The position numbers and the translations under genes were made by a program. 64,000 nt of DNA from Pseudoneobacillus sp042683745 (lineage in GTDB: Bacteria; Bacillota; Bacilli; Bacillales; Cytobacillaceae). Numbering within the stretch: the first letter of the stretch is position 1; each line of letters starts with the position of its first letter. The notes below the pieces were generated by a model that was given only the letters and a program-made list of their open reading frames with translations, ran no database searches and was not told the DNA's origin. Positions 45,197 through 53,145 of the stretch are shown one piece after another. Location: assembly GCF_042683745.1 (NCBI RefSeq), contig NZ_JBHUJX010000025.1, forward strand, positions 1 to 64,000, in the 5' to 3' direction.

Positions 45197-45946
45197 TTAC
45201 CCTAGCTGGCGTTTAAATTCTTTACTGGCGAAGAAGTAAGAGATGACCATGATGCCGACGCACCAGGCAAGCGCGGTCCAGATACCGTTGCCAACTGCCC
45301 CTTCATACAAAAGGGAACGAATCGCATTCACAATTGAAGTCACAGGCTGGTTCTCAGCGAACGCACGGACAAGTTTAGGCATGGTTTCGGTAGGGACAAA
45401 AGCCGAACTAATAAACGGTAGGAAAATCAGCGGGTACGAGTAGGCTGTCGCCCCTTCCATAGACCCTGCTGTCAATCCGGGGATGACCGCCAGCCAAGTC
45501 AGCGCTATTGTAAACAGCCCGAGTATCCCAGCTACCGCGAGCCAAGCCAGAATATCAGCGCTAGAACGGAAGCCCATCAAGATAGCGACAAGGATAACCA
45601 CCACGACAGTAAGTGCATTTGAAACAAGCGAGGCTAACACGTGTGCCCACAATACCGACGAGCGCTTGATGGGCATGGTAATGAAACGCGCCATCAGCCC
45701 GCTCTTTACATCCGTAAACAACCTTACTGAAGTGTAAACAACGCCAGATGCAATAGCCATCAGCAAGATTCCCGGCAATAAATAATTGACGTAGTTGTCC
45801 GTGTCTGATTCTATGGCACCGCCAAATACGTAGACAAACAGTAGCATCATCATAATCGGCGTAATCGCCACCGTGATAATCGTATCCGGGCTTCGCAGGA
45901 TATTGAGCATTAAACGACCTAGTAATACCCCTGTTTTGCTTTTCAT
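45197..45946 (-). CDS. ABC-2 type transporter permease (DrrB-like)
   Basis: A 249-residue ABC-2 permease with six membrane helices. The block LPGILLMAIASGVVYTSVRLF and the C-terminal FVPTETMPKLVRAFAENQPVT are typical of daunorubicin/DrrB-type permeases. It pairs with the adjacent ATPase gene; the start lies directly behind the ATPase stop codon. The coding sequence is clearly G+C-richer than the flanking genes, a sign of transfer. Confidence 0.9.
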   Translation of the reverse strand: MKSKTGVLLGRLMLNILRSPDTIITVAITPIMMMLLFVYVFGGAIESDTDNYVNYLLPGILLMAIASGVVYTSVRLFTDVKSGLMARFITMPIKRSSVLWAHVLASLVSNALTVVVVILVAILMGFRSSADILAWLAVAGILGLFTIALTWLAVIPGLTAGSMEGATAYSYPLIFLPFISSAFVPTETMPKLVRAFAENQPVTSIVNAIRSLLYEGAVGNGIWTALAWCVGIMVISYFFASKEFKRQLG

Positions 45947-46708
45947 TTACTTTTCCTCCCTTTTGCCGATGATCGCGAGGAAAATTTCCTCTAATGTCGG
46001 CTGCTTCTCAATGTACTCCACTTTCGCTGGCGGGAACATCTCTTTGAGTTCGGTGAGAGTACCGGTCGTAATGATCTCTCCACCATGCAGGATAGCGATA
46101 CGGTCCGCCAGTTGTTCGGCTTCCTCCAGGTACTGGGTCGTTAGCAAGATGGTCTTTCCACCGTCGGCAAGCTCCTTAACCGTTTCCCAGACCTCGATTC
46201 TCGCTTCGGGGTCAAGCCCTGTCGTCGGTTCGTCGAGAAAAATAACATCTGGCGTCCCGATCAAGCTCATAGCAATGTCAAGCCGGCGTTTCGTCCCGCC
46301 GGAATATTTATCCGCCCGGCGGTGACCTGCATCGGTCAGGCTGAATCTTGCAAGCAGATTGTCGACGACATGGGCAGGATTGGAAACACCACGCAACCTG
46401 GCAATCATCATCAGATTTTCTCTCCCAGTGAGCATTCCGTCTAAAGCTGCGAACTGCCCTGTTAGGCTAATACTCTGGCGAACATGATCCGGTTGGCGCT
46501 GAACATCAAAGCCACAAATACCTACTTGGCCGCTATCGGGCTTCACCAGCGTCGAGAGGATGTTGACCGTCGTCGTCTTGCCCGCTCCATTTGAGCCTAG
46601 TAGTGCGAAAATTTCGCCACGCTGCACCTCAAAATCCACCCCCTTTAAGACTTCCTTGTCTTTAAAGGATTTTTTTAATCCTTTTACAGAAATCGCTGCT
46701 TTGCTCAT
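45947..46708 (-). CDS. ABC transporter ATP-binding protein (DrrA-like)
   Basis: A 253-residue ATPase. Walker A is LLGSNGAGKTTTVN, the signature is YSGGTKRRLD, Walker B is VIFLDEPTTGLDPEAR, and the switch His is in TTQYLEEAEQL (Gln-Tyr type). The C-terminus has the DrrA-type PTLEEIFLAI tail. With the permease it forms a drug or lipid exporter. The frame extends upstream to 46798, but AGGAGG lies 7 nt before ATG 46708. Confidence 0.92.
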   Translation of the reverse strand: MSKAAISVKGLKKSFKDKEVLKGVDFEVQRGEIFALLGSNGAGKTTTVNILSTLVKPDSGQVGICGFDVQRQPDHVRQSISLTGQFAALDGMLTGRENLMMIARLRGVSNPAHVVDNLLARFSLTDAGHRRADKYSGGTKRRLDIAMSLIGTPDVIFLDEPTTGLDPEARIEVWETVKELADGGKTILLTTQYLEEAEQLADRIAILHGGEIITTGTLTELKEMFPPAKVEYIEKQPTLEEIFLAIIGKREEK

Positions 46709-46912
46709 ACTTTTTCCTCCTTTAAAAACGTAGCAAGGTTGTTTGCGAGATTCGGAAATTATGAAGCTTTGTCTGATAAGCGGGCTTGTGGCTCGCATTC
46801 AAACAATGCCGACTAGAGATCCGATCGAGCACCTTGCGTAGTTAGATTACCTATATTCCCCTACTTAGCATGACTGATAATCAGTATGACTTACTACCAG
46901 GATAAAAAAAGA
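46709..46912. other. Leader of the exporter genes, promoter not resolved
   Basis: About 200 bases between the DUF1048-operon terminator and the DrrA-type start. It contains the palindrome ACTGAT-A-ATCAGT (46873-46885), a possible binding site for the PadR regulator or another protein. No ORF with a ribosome binding site was seen. Confidence 0.35.
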
Positions 46913-46965
46913 ACTGAATAGTGTACGTGAAATTTGAAATTCACATATGTAACTAGCTATTCAGT
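46904..46965 (-). terminator. Terminator of the PadR-DUF1048 transcript
   Basis: Arms ACTGAATAG/CTATTCAGT (46913-46921 and 46957-46965) enclose a second short GTGAA/TTCAC stem; TTCTTTTTTT follows on the minus strand. Confidence 0.8.
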
Positions 46966-47035
46966 AAGTATTATCGATATTTTCAGGTTTACCTCGTGAG
47001 TGTCGACGTTAGGCAAAACAACTAGCATTTCGTCG

Positions 47036-47377
47036 TTAGCCACGACCAATGGTATCGTTCAACTCTTTGCGATACTTGTCTTTCCAAGTTTGCTCATCCT
47101 TCACCAGGTCATCGCAAAAAGCAGCCACATCCTCGCCCGTCAGGTCTGTAACTTTCTTGCCTTCCGCTGCTCCTTCCTCGAAGAGGTCAAGAATGCCGAT
47201 AAATATACGACTGCTGTCCTTCCAGTCGGTGGGACCACCACCAGTAGTCCACATATATTTTTGAATAGCTTTGTAAGCATTTCGGTACTCACTTGGAAGT
47301 GCCTTCGCTCGCGCCTCCATCGCCCTCCATTCTCGCTTGTCATCCAGACTTCCGATAATTTTTTCAATAAAACTCAT
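47036..47377 (-). CDS. DUF1048 family protein
   Basis: A 113-residue, helical, charged protein of the DUF1048 family (EYRNAYKAIQKYMWTTGG, then GILDLFEEGAAEGKKVTD). Such genes usually accompany PadR regulators and ABC exporters, as here. Its start overlaps the PadR stop (ATGA), so the two are coupled. The function is unknown. It is G+C-rich like the rest of the cassette. Confidence 0.85.
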   Translation of the reverse strand: MSFIEKIIGSLDDKREWRAMEARAKALPSEYRNAYKAIQKYMWTTGGGPTDWKDSSRIFIGILDLFEEGAAEGKKVTDLTGEDVAAFCDDLVKDEQTWKDKYRKELNDTIGRG

Positions 47378-47718
47378 ATTACTTCTCCTTTCGATTTAAT
47401 GTTAGTTTTGAGTTCATTAATTTTGCTTGAGACGAACTCCCATTTTTTCCAAAAAACTTCAAGGTACTCTTGACCTGCTGAGTTGAGTGTGTAAAATTTT
47501 CTTGGTGGTCCCATAGTGGATGGCTTTTTCTCAATGTCCACCAGATTGTTTTTCTCAAGCCGCATGGTTATCGTATAAACTGTGCCTTCAACCACATCAG
47601 TGAAGCCAAGTTCTCGCAACTGTTGCGTGATTTCATAGCCGTATGTTTCGCCACGGCTGATAATCTCAAGCACACACCCCTCAAGCACTCCTTTCAGCAT
47701 TTCTGTTATATTTTCCAA
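47374..47718 (-). CDS. PadR family transcriptional regulator
   Basis: About 114 residues with a winged helix domain: EMLKGVLEGCVLEIISRGET, then YGYEITQQLRELGF, then EGTVYTITMRLEKNNLV. PadR regulators of this size usually repress neighbouring exporter genes and respond directly to drugs. The frame opens with two GTG codons (47730), but GTGGTG itself may be the ribosome binding site for TTG at 47718. The operator and promoter are visible upstream. It likely controls DUF1048 and the DrrAB-type exporter. Confidence 0.88.
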   Translation of the reverse strand: MENITEMLKGVLEGCVLEIISRGETYGYEITQQLRELGFTDVVEGTVYTITMRLEKNNLVDIEKKPSTMGPPRKFYTLNSAGQEYLEVFWKKWEFVSSKINELKTNIKSKGEVI

Positions 47719-47754
47719 ATTTTTCACCACTTGTATTTTATTGTATTTTTACAG

Positions 47755-47842
47755 TACTCTGTATCACGAGTATTTTGTGATACGGATATTTAGTATTACT
47801 TATTACTGGTATATAGTAACGCAGAGTAGTATCATTTGTCAA
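47755..47842 (-). promoter_or_regulatory. padR promoter with nested inverted repeats
   Basis: On the minus strand TTGACA (47837-47842) and TACTAT (47813-47818) are 18 nt apart. TACTCTG (47755-47761) pairs with CAGAGTA (47822-47828), and GTATCAC (47761-47767) with GTGATAC (47777-47783). The sites flank the -10 box, as expected of an autoregulated operator. Confidence 0.7.
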
Positions 47843-47936
47843 TGAGTAAAACATTTAGTCAAAAAAGCCCGTTTTAATAGGAATTCATAAATGTTTTTAT
47901 CAAATTTGATAGTTCAGAAATTAGACTGCTTTAACA

Positions 47937-47966
47937 AAAAAATGAGCCACGGGGCTCATTTTTTAT
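47937..47966. terminator. Bidirectional terminator downstream of the helicase gene
   Basis: Perfect stem AATGAGCC/GGCTCATT (47941-47948 and 47953-47960) with loop ACGG, A-run before and T-run after, so it works in both directions. Confidence 0.9.
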
Positions 47967-48037
47967 AGAAAATTTGGTGTACTTGATTTACATCTTAAAG
48001 CAATCAAAATGATGATTAGTAATAAAATAGCAAAAAA

Positions 48038-50620
48038 TCAATTCCACCCCTCATAATCATCATACCTACGCCGTGATCTTGCTTCAAAACAACTATTACA
48101 AATCGGAAAGGAATGTTCCAACGATAACTTTTTCCCACAGTTTTTGCATTTTTTCGTGAGGGTTTTGACTTCAGTTTTTAAACTTTCATGGACATCATCA
48201 CTAATACTAGCTCTCAATCGCTCCCAATAAATTGCTTCTGTCCTCTGACCTAGACGATATAAAAACAATAGATGCAACCCAATTGCTTTATATGTTAACT
48301 CCAAATCCTCAAGATTTCGCTTTTTCACCTTAGGTTCTGGTAGATCTCGCCCTTCTACAATAGCAAACATACTTTGTTTCCATTGTTCAATAAGCTCTGG
48401 CTCTTTCGAGGAAAAAGGCATATGTAAAAAACCATACAAATCTGCCAGTGATAAACGTCCTTCAATATCCGTCCCCCGAATCAGTTTATAAAGCTCGCGT
48501 TCTTCGGAGAGGGATGCTTTCTTCGTTCCCTTAGGACTTTCAAATTCTTCCCATAATTCAAAAAAGGTGCCTAAGTCCCGATAATATTTTTGAAAACGAT
48601 CAAACACACCCGTTGTTGGGGCGATTGCAAACTGATGGACAGGGACATCTTCTTTCTCTAATAATTCCTTCATTTTTTTATTATCAGAGAAAAATGCCAC
48701 TTTCCCTACATTATAAATACCTTTACGTCCAGCACGGCCAGCAATTTGTTTAACCTCCTGAGATGTCAGTGTTCTTCGTTTTGTCCCATCAAATTTATCA
48801 TTTTCTAAAAACACAATTCGACGAATCGGTAAATTTAAACCCATCCCAATCGCATCCGTTGAGACAATCACTTTCGTTTCTCCCTTAATAAACAGCTGAA
48901 CTTGTTTTTGTCTCGTTTCAGGTGGCATACTTCCATAAATCATACTGACCGAATGACCTGACCTTTGTAATCTAGCGGCATTTTCCAATACTCGCTTTCT
49001 TGAAAAACAAATAAGGGCATCACCTTTTTTTACATCATTCATATTAAAATCCTTCGGTTCCACTTCAAGCGGAGTCTCCCGTCTATATTCATGGATTTCA
49101 ATATTAGAATCTCCTAAAAGTTTCAACATCATTGATTTTGCATTTTTACTTCCGATTATATGTACCTCATTTGCATTTGCTTTCGTAATGGCCTTATACC
49201 ACGAAAAGCCCCGATCCTTATCAGTAATCATTTGCGCTTCATCAATGACAATCACTTCATAGAAATCCTTCTCATGAAACATTTCTACCGTGCAGGATAT
49301 ATGTTGTGCATTATGTACCACCTTTTCTTCTTCTCCTGTTTTTAACGAGCATGGGGTACCTTCTGCATTCAATTTGTCGTATACTTCAAGTGCCAATAAT
49401 CTTAATGGAGCTAAATACAAACCACTCTCTGCTTCCTTCATTTTCTCAAGTGCATGGTGAGTTTTTCCTGTATTCGTCTCCCCAATATGAAGGACGTAGC
49501 GAATATTTTTTCCGTAAGAAGAACTGTATTCACGACCAAATATATCAGCCATCATTCGGGCTTCTTCTTCCCTTTTCCGCTCCAACTCAGCCAGCTCTTC
49601 CATTTTTCTTTTTGCCCAAGCAGCAAGGTCCTGTTCATAAATTTCTTTATGAAGATCCATATCAAAAGGAATATCAGATAATCTGATCAAATCAGACAAA
49701 TACTCTTCTTGTATTTTTGGAAAAACATGATCAAATAAGTCGATTAGAGGATCTTCTAGTAGTTCCTTTAGTTGTAATTCAGTCAAACTTTCATCAAATA
49801 ATTCATGATACTGATTAACAAGTTCTACAGGTAACTCCAATAAAATAAGGCCTGAAACCAATTCTTTTACATATTCATAAATGGCCCTTTCATAGGCATA
49901 ATAATACGTTTCATATTCAAAATATGACCGTCCAAAGTGAAACGTTTTATGAATTTCCCCAGTCAATTCTTCCAAAAAATCAGTCATGGTGGCATAGGAT
50001 TCCAGTTGGAAGGCTCCTTGTTCAACCAACTTCAATTCCAATGCAAAAGTGTCGACTTTTTGATACTTTGTTTTGTTTTTGAAATCTTCTCTTAAACGAT
50101 AAGCAATGAAACTTCTTACATACAAATAGAAATCTTCTACCTTCTCATTTATAAAATCAATTGCCCAATCCTCAAGCTCTTCTAGTAATTTTTCTCTTTT
50201 TTCCAAAATTTGTTCTTCAAACTCACGATTGAAAAAATAATGTCTCGCTTGTTCATACCTTTCTAGCCATTTTCCTTCTTGATTAGAAAACGTTTGCTTT
50301 AACCACTCTTGCACTTGAAACGGTTGATACGTTCTCATTTCGGTTCGAAACAAAGATTGAATCAGTTTCCGTTCGATTCCTTCTGTTTCAAATCCTTTTT
50401 CACTTAAAAATTGTTTCTTATCACTTTTTGAAACCTTATTATTCGTTTCGTTTAACCACACATTCATCCAAATCTGATCAATATAATGGATTCGATCTTC
50501 GATATACTGTTCAAAAGTTGGAGGTTTCTCTTTATTTTCTAAATAGCGGTCAATATCTTCATATATTTTCCGTTTTGTATGCTGGACTGCGAGTGGATAT
50601 AAATCATTTAATTTACTCAT
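48038..50620 (-). CDS. SUV3-like superfamily 2 RNA helicase with zinc ribbon
   Basis: About 860 residues. The N-terminal ~360 residues are helical and unassigned. The helicase core follows: motif I in HIGETNTGKTHHALEKM, motif II VIDEAQM, motif III near HIIGS, CFSRKR for the second domain, and motif VI QIAGRAGRKG. This resembles SUV3/mitochondrial-type RNA helicases rather than DEAD-box proteins (DEAQ). The C-terminus has a zinc site, CKNCGKKL and CNSC. An RNA-turnover role is inferred from SUV3; partner nucleases are not adjacent. The ATG at 50620 follows GGGAGGAG; the frame extends 9 codons upstream without support. Confidence 0.85.
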   Translation of the reverse strand: MSKLNDLYPLAVQHTKRKIYEDIDRYLENKEKPPTFEQYIEDRIHYIDQIWMNVWLNETNNKVSKSDKKQFLSEKGFETEGIERKLIQSLFRTEMRTYQPFQVQEWLKQTFSNQEGKWLERYEQARHYFFNREFEEQILEKREKLLEELEDWAIDFINEKVEDFYLYVRSFIAYRLREDFKNKTKYQKVDTFALELKLVEQGAFQLESYATMTDFLEELTGEIHKTFHFGRSYFEYETYYYAYERAIYEYVKELVSGLILLELPVELVNQYHELFDESLTELQLKELLEDPLIDLFDHVFPKIQEEYLSDLIRLSDIPFDMDLHKEIYEQDLAAWAKRKMEELAELERKREEEARMMADIFGREYSSSYGKNIRYVLHIGETNTGKTHHALEKMKEAESGLYLAPLRLLALEVYDKLNAEGTPCSLKTGEEEKVVHNAQHISCTVEMFHEKDFYEVIVIDEAQMITDKDRGFSWYKAITKANANEVHIIGSKNAKSMMLKLLGDSNIEIHEYRRETPLEVEPKDFNMNDVKKGDALICFSRKRVLENAARLQRSGHSVSMIYGSMPPETRQKQVQLFIKGETKVIVSTDAIGMGLNLPIRRIVFLENDKFDGTKRRTLTSQEVKQIAGRAGRKGIYNVGKVAFFSDNKKMKELLEKEDVPVHQFAIAPTTGVFDRFQKYYRDLGTFFELWEEFESPKGTKKASLSEERELYKLIRGTDIEGRLSLADLYGFLHMPFSSKEPELIEQWKQSMFAIVEGRDLPEPKVKKRNLEDLELTYKAIGLHLLFLYRLGQRTEAIYWERLRASISDDVHESLKTEVKTLTKKCKNCGKKLSLEHSFPICNSCFEARSRRRYDDYEGWN

Positions 50621-50696
50621 TTTCGGACTCCTCCCTTCAATCATCATTAGTTTGCTACTATTTGTGTAGAAAATGACAATGTTCCAAATTTAAAGG

Positions 50697-50722
50697 GGGA
50701 CGATTCATTTTGAATTCGTCCC
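50697..50722 (-). terminator. Weak terminator after exoA
   Basis: Arms GGGACGA/TCGTCCC with a 12-nt loop; CCTTTAAATTT follows on the minus strand. It lies between the exoA stop codon and the helicase start. Confidence 0.5.
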
Positions 50723-50751
50723 TTCCTTTTATTAATTAAGATTATTAAAGT

Positions 50752-50890
50752 AGAATGCTGATTTCCACTTCAGGCGCTTGCTTTCCGCAGGGCGTGCAGT
50801 GAGCCTCCTCGGCGCTTTTCGCGCCTGTGGGGTCTCACCTGTCCCGCTGCTCCCGCAGGAGTCAAGCGCCTTTTGCTCCAATCAACAGTT
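50752..50890. repeat. G+C-rich Bacillus dispersed repeat, fuller copy
   Basis: A noncoding unit, clearly G+C-rich, with inner arms AGGCGCTTG (50772-50780) and CAAGCGCCT (50863-50871). In between lie GGCGCTTTTCGCGCC and GTGGGGTCTCACCTGTCC. It matches in blocks the right part of the copy at 127-215. I recognise it as the kind of small repeat common between genes of Bacillus species, possibly a MITE. It sits just after the exoA stop codon. Confidence 0.7.
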
Positions 50891-50921
50891 CAATATACAA
50901 CACTGTCCTTAAGCACAGCCA

Positions 50922-51680
50922 TTATTTAAAATCAATTTCTAAAACGACTGGACAATGATCACTGCCTATAACAGATGAATGTATTTGAGAATCTTTAATG
51001 AATTCTGCTGCCTTTTCTGAGAGAATAAAATAATCGATTCTCCAACCAATATTCCGTTCTCTGACCTTATTCATGTATGACCACCATGTGTATGCGCCTT
51101 CTGTATCTGGATAAAGATGTCGAAATGTATCAACGAATCCACTGTCTAGTAATTCACTCATTTTCCCACGTTCTTCATCAGTAAAACCAGAATTTCCTCT
51201 ATTAGACTTCGCATTCTTTAAATCTATGTCAGAATGGGCTACATTAAGGTCTCCACAGAGAATAACATGTTTCATTGAGCTCAATTCTAATAAGTACTTT
51301 CGTATTTCTTCCTCCCATCTTAATCGATACTCCAGTCTTGCTAAATCACGTTGTGAGTTAGGTGTATAAACATTGACAAGATAAAATTCCTCAAACTCTA
51401 ATGTAATCGCTCGACCTTCCGAATCGTGTTCCTCTGAACGGATTCCATATTGTACGGACAAAGGTTTTCTTTTTGAAAAAATCGCTGTACCTGAATACCC
51501 TTTTTTCGTTGCATAATTCCAAAATTGAGAATAACCATCCAATTCAAGATTGATTTGCCCCTCCTGCAATTTCGTTTCCTGAACACAGAAAATATCGGCA
51601 TCTATATCATGAAAGTAATCTAAAAACCCTTTATTTGTACAAGCCCGAAGACCATTCACATTCCATGAGACAAGTTTCAT
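50922..51680 (-). CDS. exoA: Exodeoxyribonuclease III
   Basis: A 252-residue enzyme of the endonuclease/exonuclease/phosphatase fold. The expected motifs are WNVNGLRACTNKGF, CVQETKLQEGQ (metal-binding Glu), NVYTPNSQ, CGDLNVAHSDIDL, then WRIDYFILS, and GSDHCPVVLEI (catalytic Asp-His). This matches bacillary ExoA. It acts as the main apurinic endonuclease and 3' exonuclease in base excision repair. Single gene. Confidence 0.95.
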   Translation of the reverse strand: MKLVSWNVNGLRACTNKGFLDYFHDIDADIFCVQETKLQEGQINLELDGYSQFWNYATKKGYSGTAIFSKRKPLSVQYGIRSEEHDSEGRAITLEFEEFYLVNVYTPNSQRDLARLEYRLRWEEEIRKYLLELSSMKHVILCGDLNVAHSDIDLKNAKSNRGNSGFTDEERGKMSELLDSGFVDTFRHLYPDTEGAYTWWSYMNKVRERNIGWRIDYFILSEKAAEFIKDSQIHSSVIGSDHCPVVLEIDFK

Positions 51681-51869
51681 CTATATATCCTCCTTGTTGC
51701 ATAATATGAACGCTATCTTACATTTTAATAGATTCATATACAAATTACTAATGTCATATTTTTATAGAGTCTTCGGAGTATATAGTGGAATTACTGATTT
51801 AATAGCCTAATAACATATTAACCATAAATCTTTGTATTTTGTGGAATAAAAAGTTTAACAAAGAAATGA

Positions 51870-51922
51870 TTGTAATGATTATTCTTTGTTGTTACTATAC
51901 AGTTAGTTAGTTGAATAACTAA
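51870..51922 (+). promoter_or_regulatory. tetR promoter and operator candidate
   Basis: TTGTAA (51870-51875) and TACTAT (51893-51898) are 17 nt apart. TTAGTT-GAAT-AACTAA (51907-51922) is a palindrome that covers the likely transcription start and precedes the TetR gene, so autorepression is expected. Confidence 0.7.
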
Positions 51923-51936
51923 AAGGAGATGATACA

Positions 51937-52521
51937 ATGGCAAAATCAAATGTGATAAGTAAGGGTGAACTAATTAACTGTGCAAAGAAATGTTTGGTCG
52001 ATAACGGAATTGAAAAATTCACATTACGAGCAGTTGCTGAAACGGCAGGAGTTACACAAGGTACAATCTATTACCATTTTAGAACAAAGGAACAGCTATT
52101 GATTGATATTGTTCAAGACATTTGTGAAACCAGCTGGCAAGAAATATCTCATAGTAGTGAATATTTGATAGAGCAAGCTATTGCATCGGCTAAAAGTCGT
52201 TGTTCATATGACTCTTATTTTCATAAATTATTTTTTTCCTTGGTTGCTCTAAGCTTTAATAATGTGGACATAAAAGGTAAACTTGGCGAAATTATTATGA
52301 AAGAAAATAAAGCTCTAACTGGAAATTTATTGAACTTGTGGACGGAATCACCCATAGAAGGGGTTACTCTTGAGACGTGGGGAATTTTATTAAATGCCAT
52401 TGTCGACGGGTTGGCATTACAGGCATTATTACAAAAAGATCTTCCAATTGAAAAAACATACAAGGAACTTGAGCAATTAGTTAAGGGACTTAACACTTTG
52501 GTAAGTAAGGAGGTCCAATAA
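51937..52521 (+). CDS. TetR family transcriptional regulator
   Basis: A 194-residue regulator. The N-terminal helix-turn-helix covers about residues 26-50: FTLRAVAETAGVTQGTIYYH, then FRTKEQLL. The ligand domain is not assignable. Its stop overlaps the next start (TAATG), so the DUF5367 membrane protein is part of the same transcript. It has AAAGGAG before the ATG and an upstream palindromic operator candidate. Confidence 0.88.
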   Translation: MAKSNVISKGELINCAKKCLVDNGIEKFTLRAVAETAGVTQGTIYYHFRTKEQLLIDIVQDICETSWQEISHSSEYLIEQAIASAKSRCSYDSYFHKLFFSLVALSFNNVDIKGKLGEIIMKENKALTGNLLNLWTESPIEGVTLETWGILLNAIVDGLALQALLQKDLPIEKTYKELEQLVKGLNTLVSKEVQ

Positions 52522-52925
52522 TGAAAGGCTATTTATTCACGGCAACATGGGGTGTTTTAGTATGGCTATTTGCTTCATTATTTTTCAGGTTTTTTGGGGA
52601 ACACGTTCTCTTCAGTCCTGATACAAATGAATTCGTTTTCAGCATTTTCCTCTTATTAGTTGGAACATCCGTTTTACTGTGGGGTGTTACATATGTGTAT
52701 CTATTATTCGATAAAACAAACAATGCACCGTTAAAATTCGGGGTACTTGGTACTATTATTGGTTTAGTGTTAGACACATTTTCTTTATCTAATCATCATA
52801 TGTTTTTTCCAAAACTAGATGATTCACAGGTTATTGCTTTTACAGCATGGATGTCTTTTGCATATGCGTTATATTTATTTATACCTTTAAAGTTTAACCG
52901 ACAATTAGGTCGTAGTATTAATTAG
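52521..52925 (+). CDS. DUF5367 membrane protein
   Basis: A 134-residue protein with four membrane helices (about 5-22, 38-65, 75-92 and 105-123). The order of helices and WGVTYVYLLFDKT, then GTIIGLVLDTFSLSNH, resemble the DUF5367 family, of unknown function. It is translationally coupled to the TetR gene, so it is probably its target. Confidence 0.75.
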   Translation: MKGYLFTATWGVLVWLFASLFFRFFGEHVLFSPDTNEFVFSIFLLLVGTSVLLWGVTYVYLLFDKTNNAPLKFGVLGTIIGLVLDTFSLSNHHMFFPKLDDSQVIAFTAWMSFAYALYLFIPLKFNRQLGRSIN

Positions 52926-53097
52926 AGAATGATGTTCTGATTCAAAGAAAAGACTTTAAATAAATATGAGATTAGAAAAAAAAGCCTTTCATTATTTTTC
53001 AATCATTCAAAATTTAAATATTACCGCAAAACTGGATTTATAAAAATCAAAAATACTATAGAAATAATGGGGAAAGCAAATGCCCGTTTTGAAAAAA

Positions 53098-53128
53098 AAT
53101 GCGATTCCTGAATCGAATCGCATTTTTT
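53098..53128. terminator. Bidirectional terminator between the DUF5367 region and the ABC-F gene
   Basis: Perfect 10-bp arms AATGCGATTC/GAATCGCATT with a 7-nt loop, and A- and T-runs on both sides. It lies 22 nt after the ABC-F stop codon. Confidence 0.9.
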
Positions 53129-53145
53129 CGTCCTTTATCCTTTTC

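Noticed and set aside
45873..46325. 150-codon plus-strand frame opposite the DrrAB-type genes
   Set aside because: Long only because the cassette is G+C-rich; Ser-rich product and no ribosome binding site, while the opposite strand carries complete ABC motifs.
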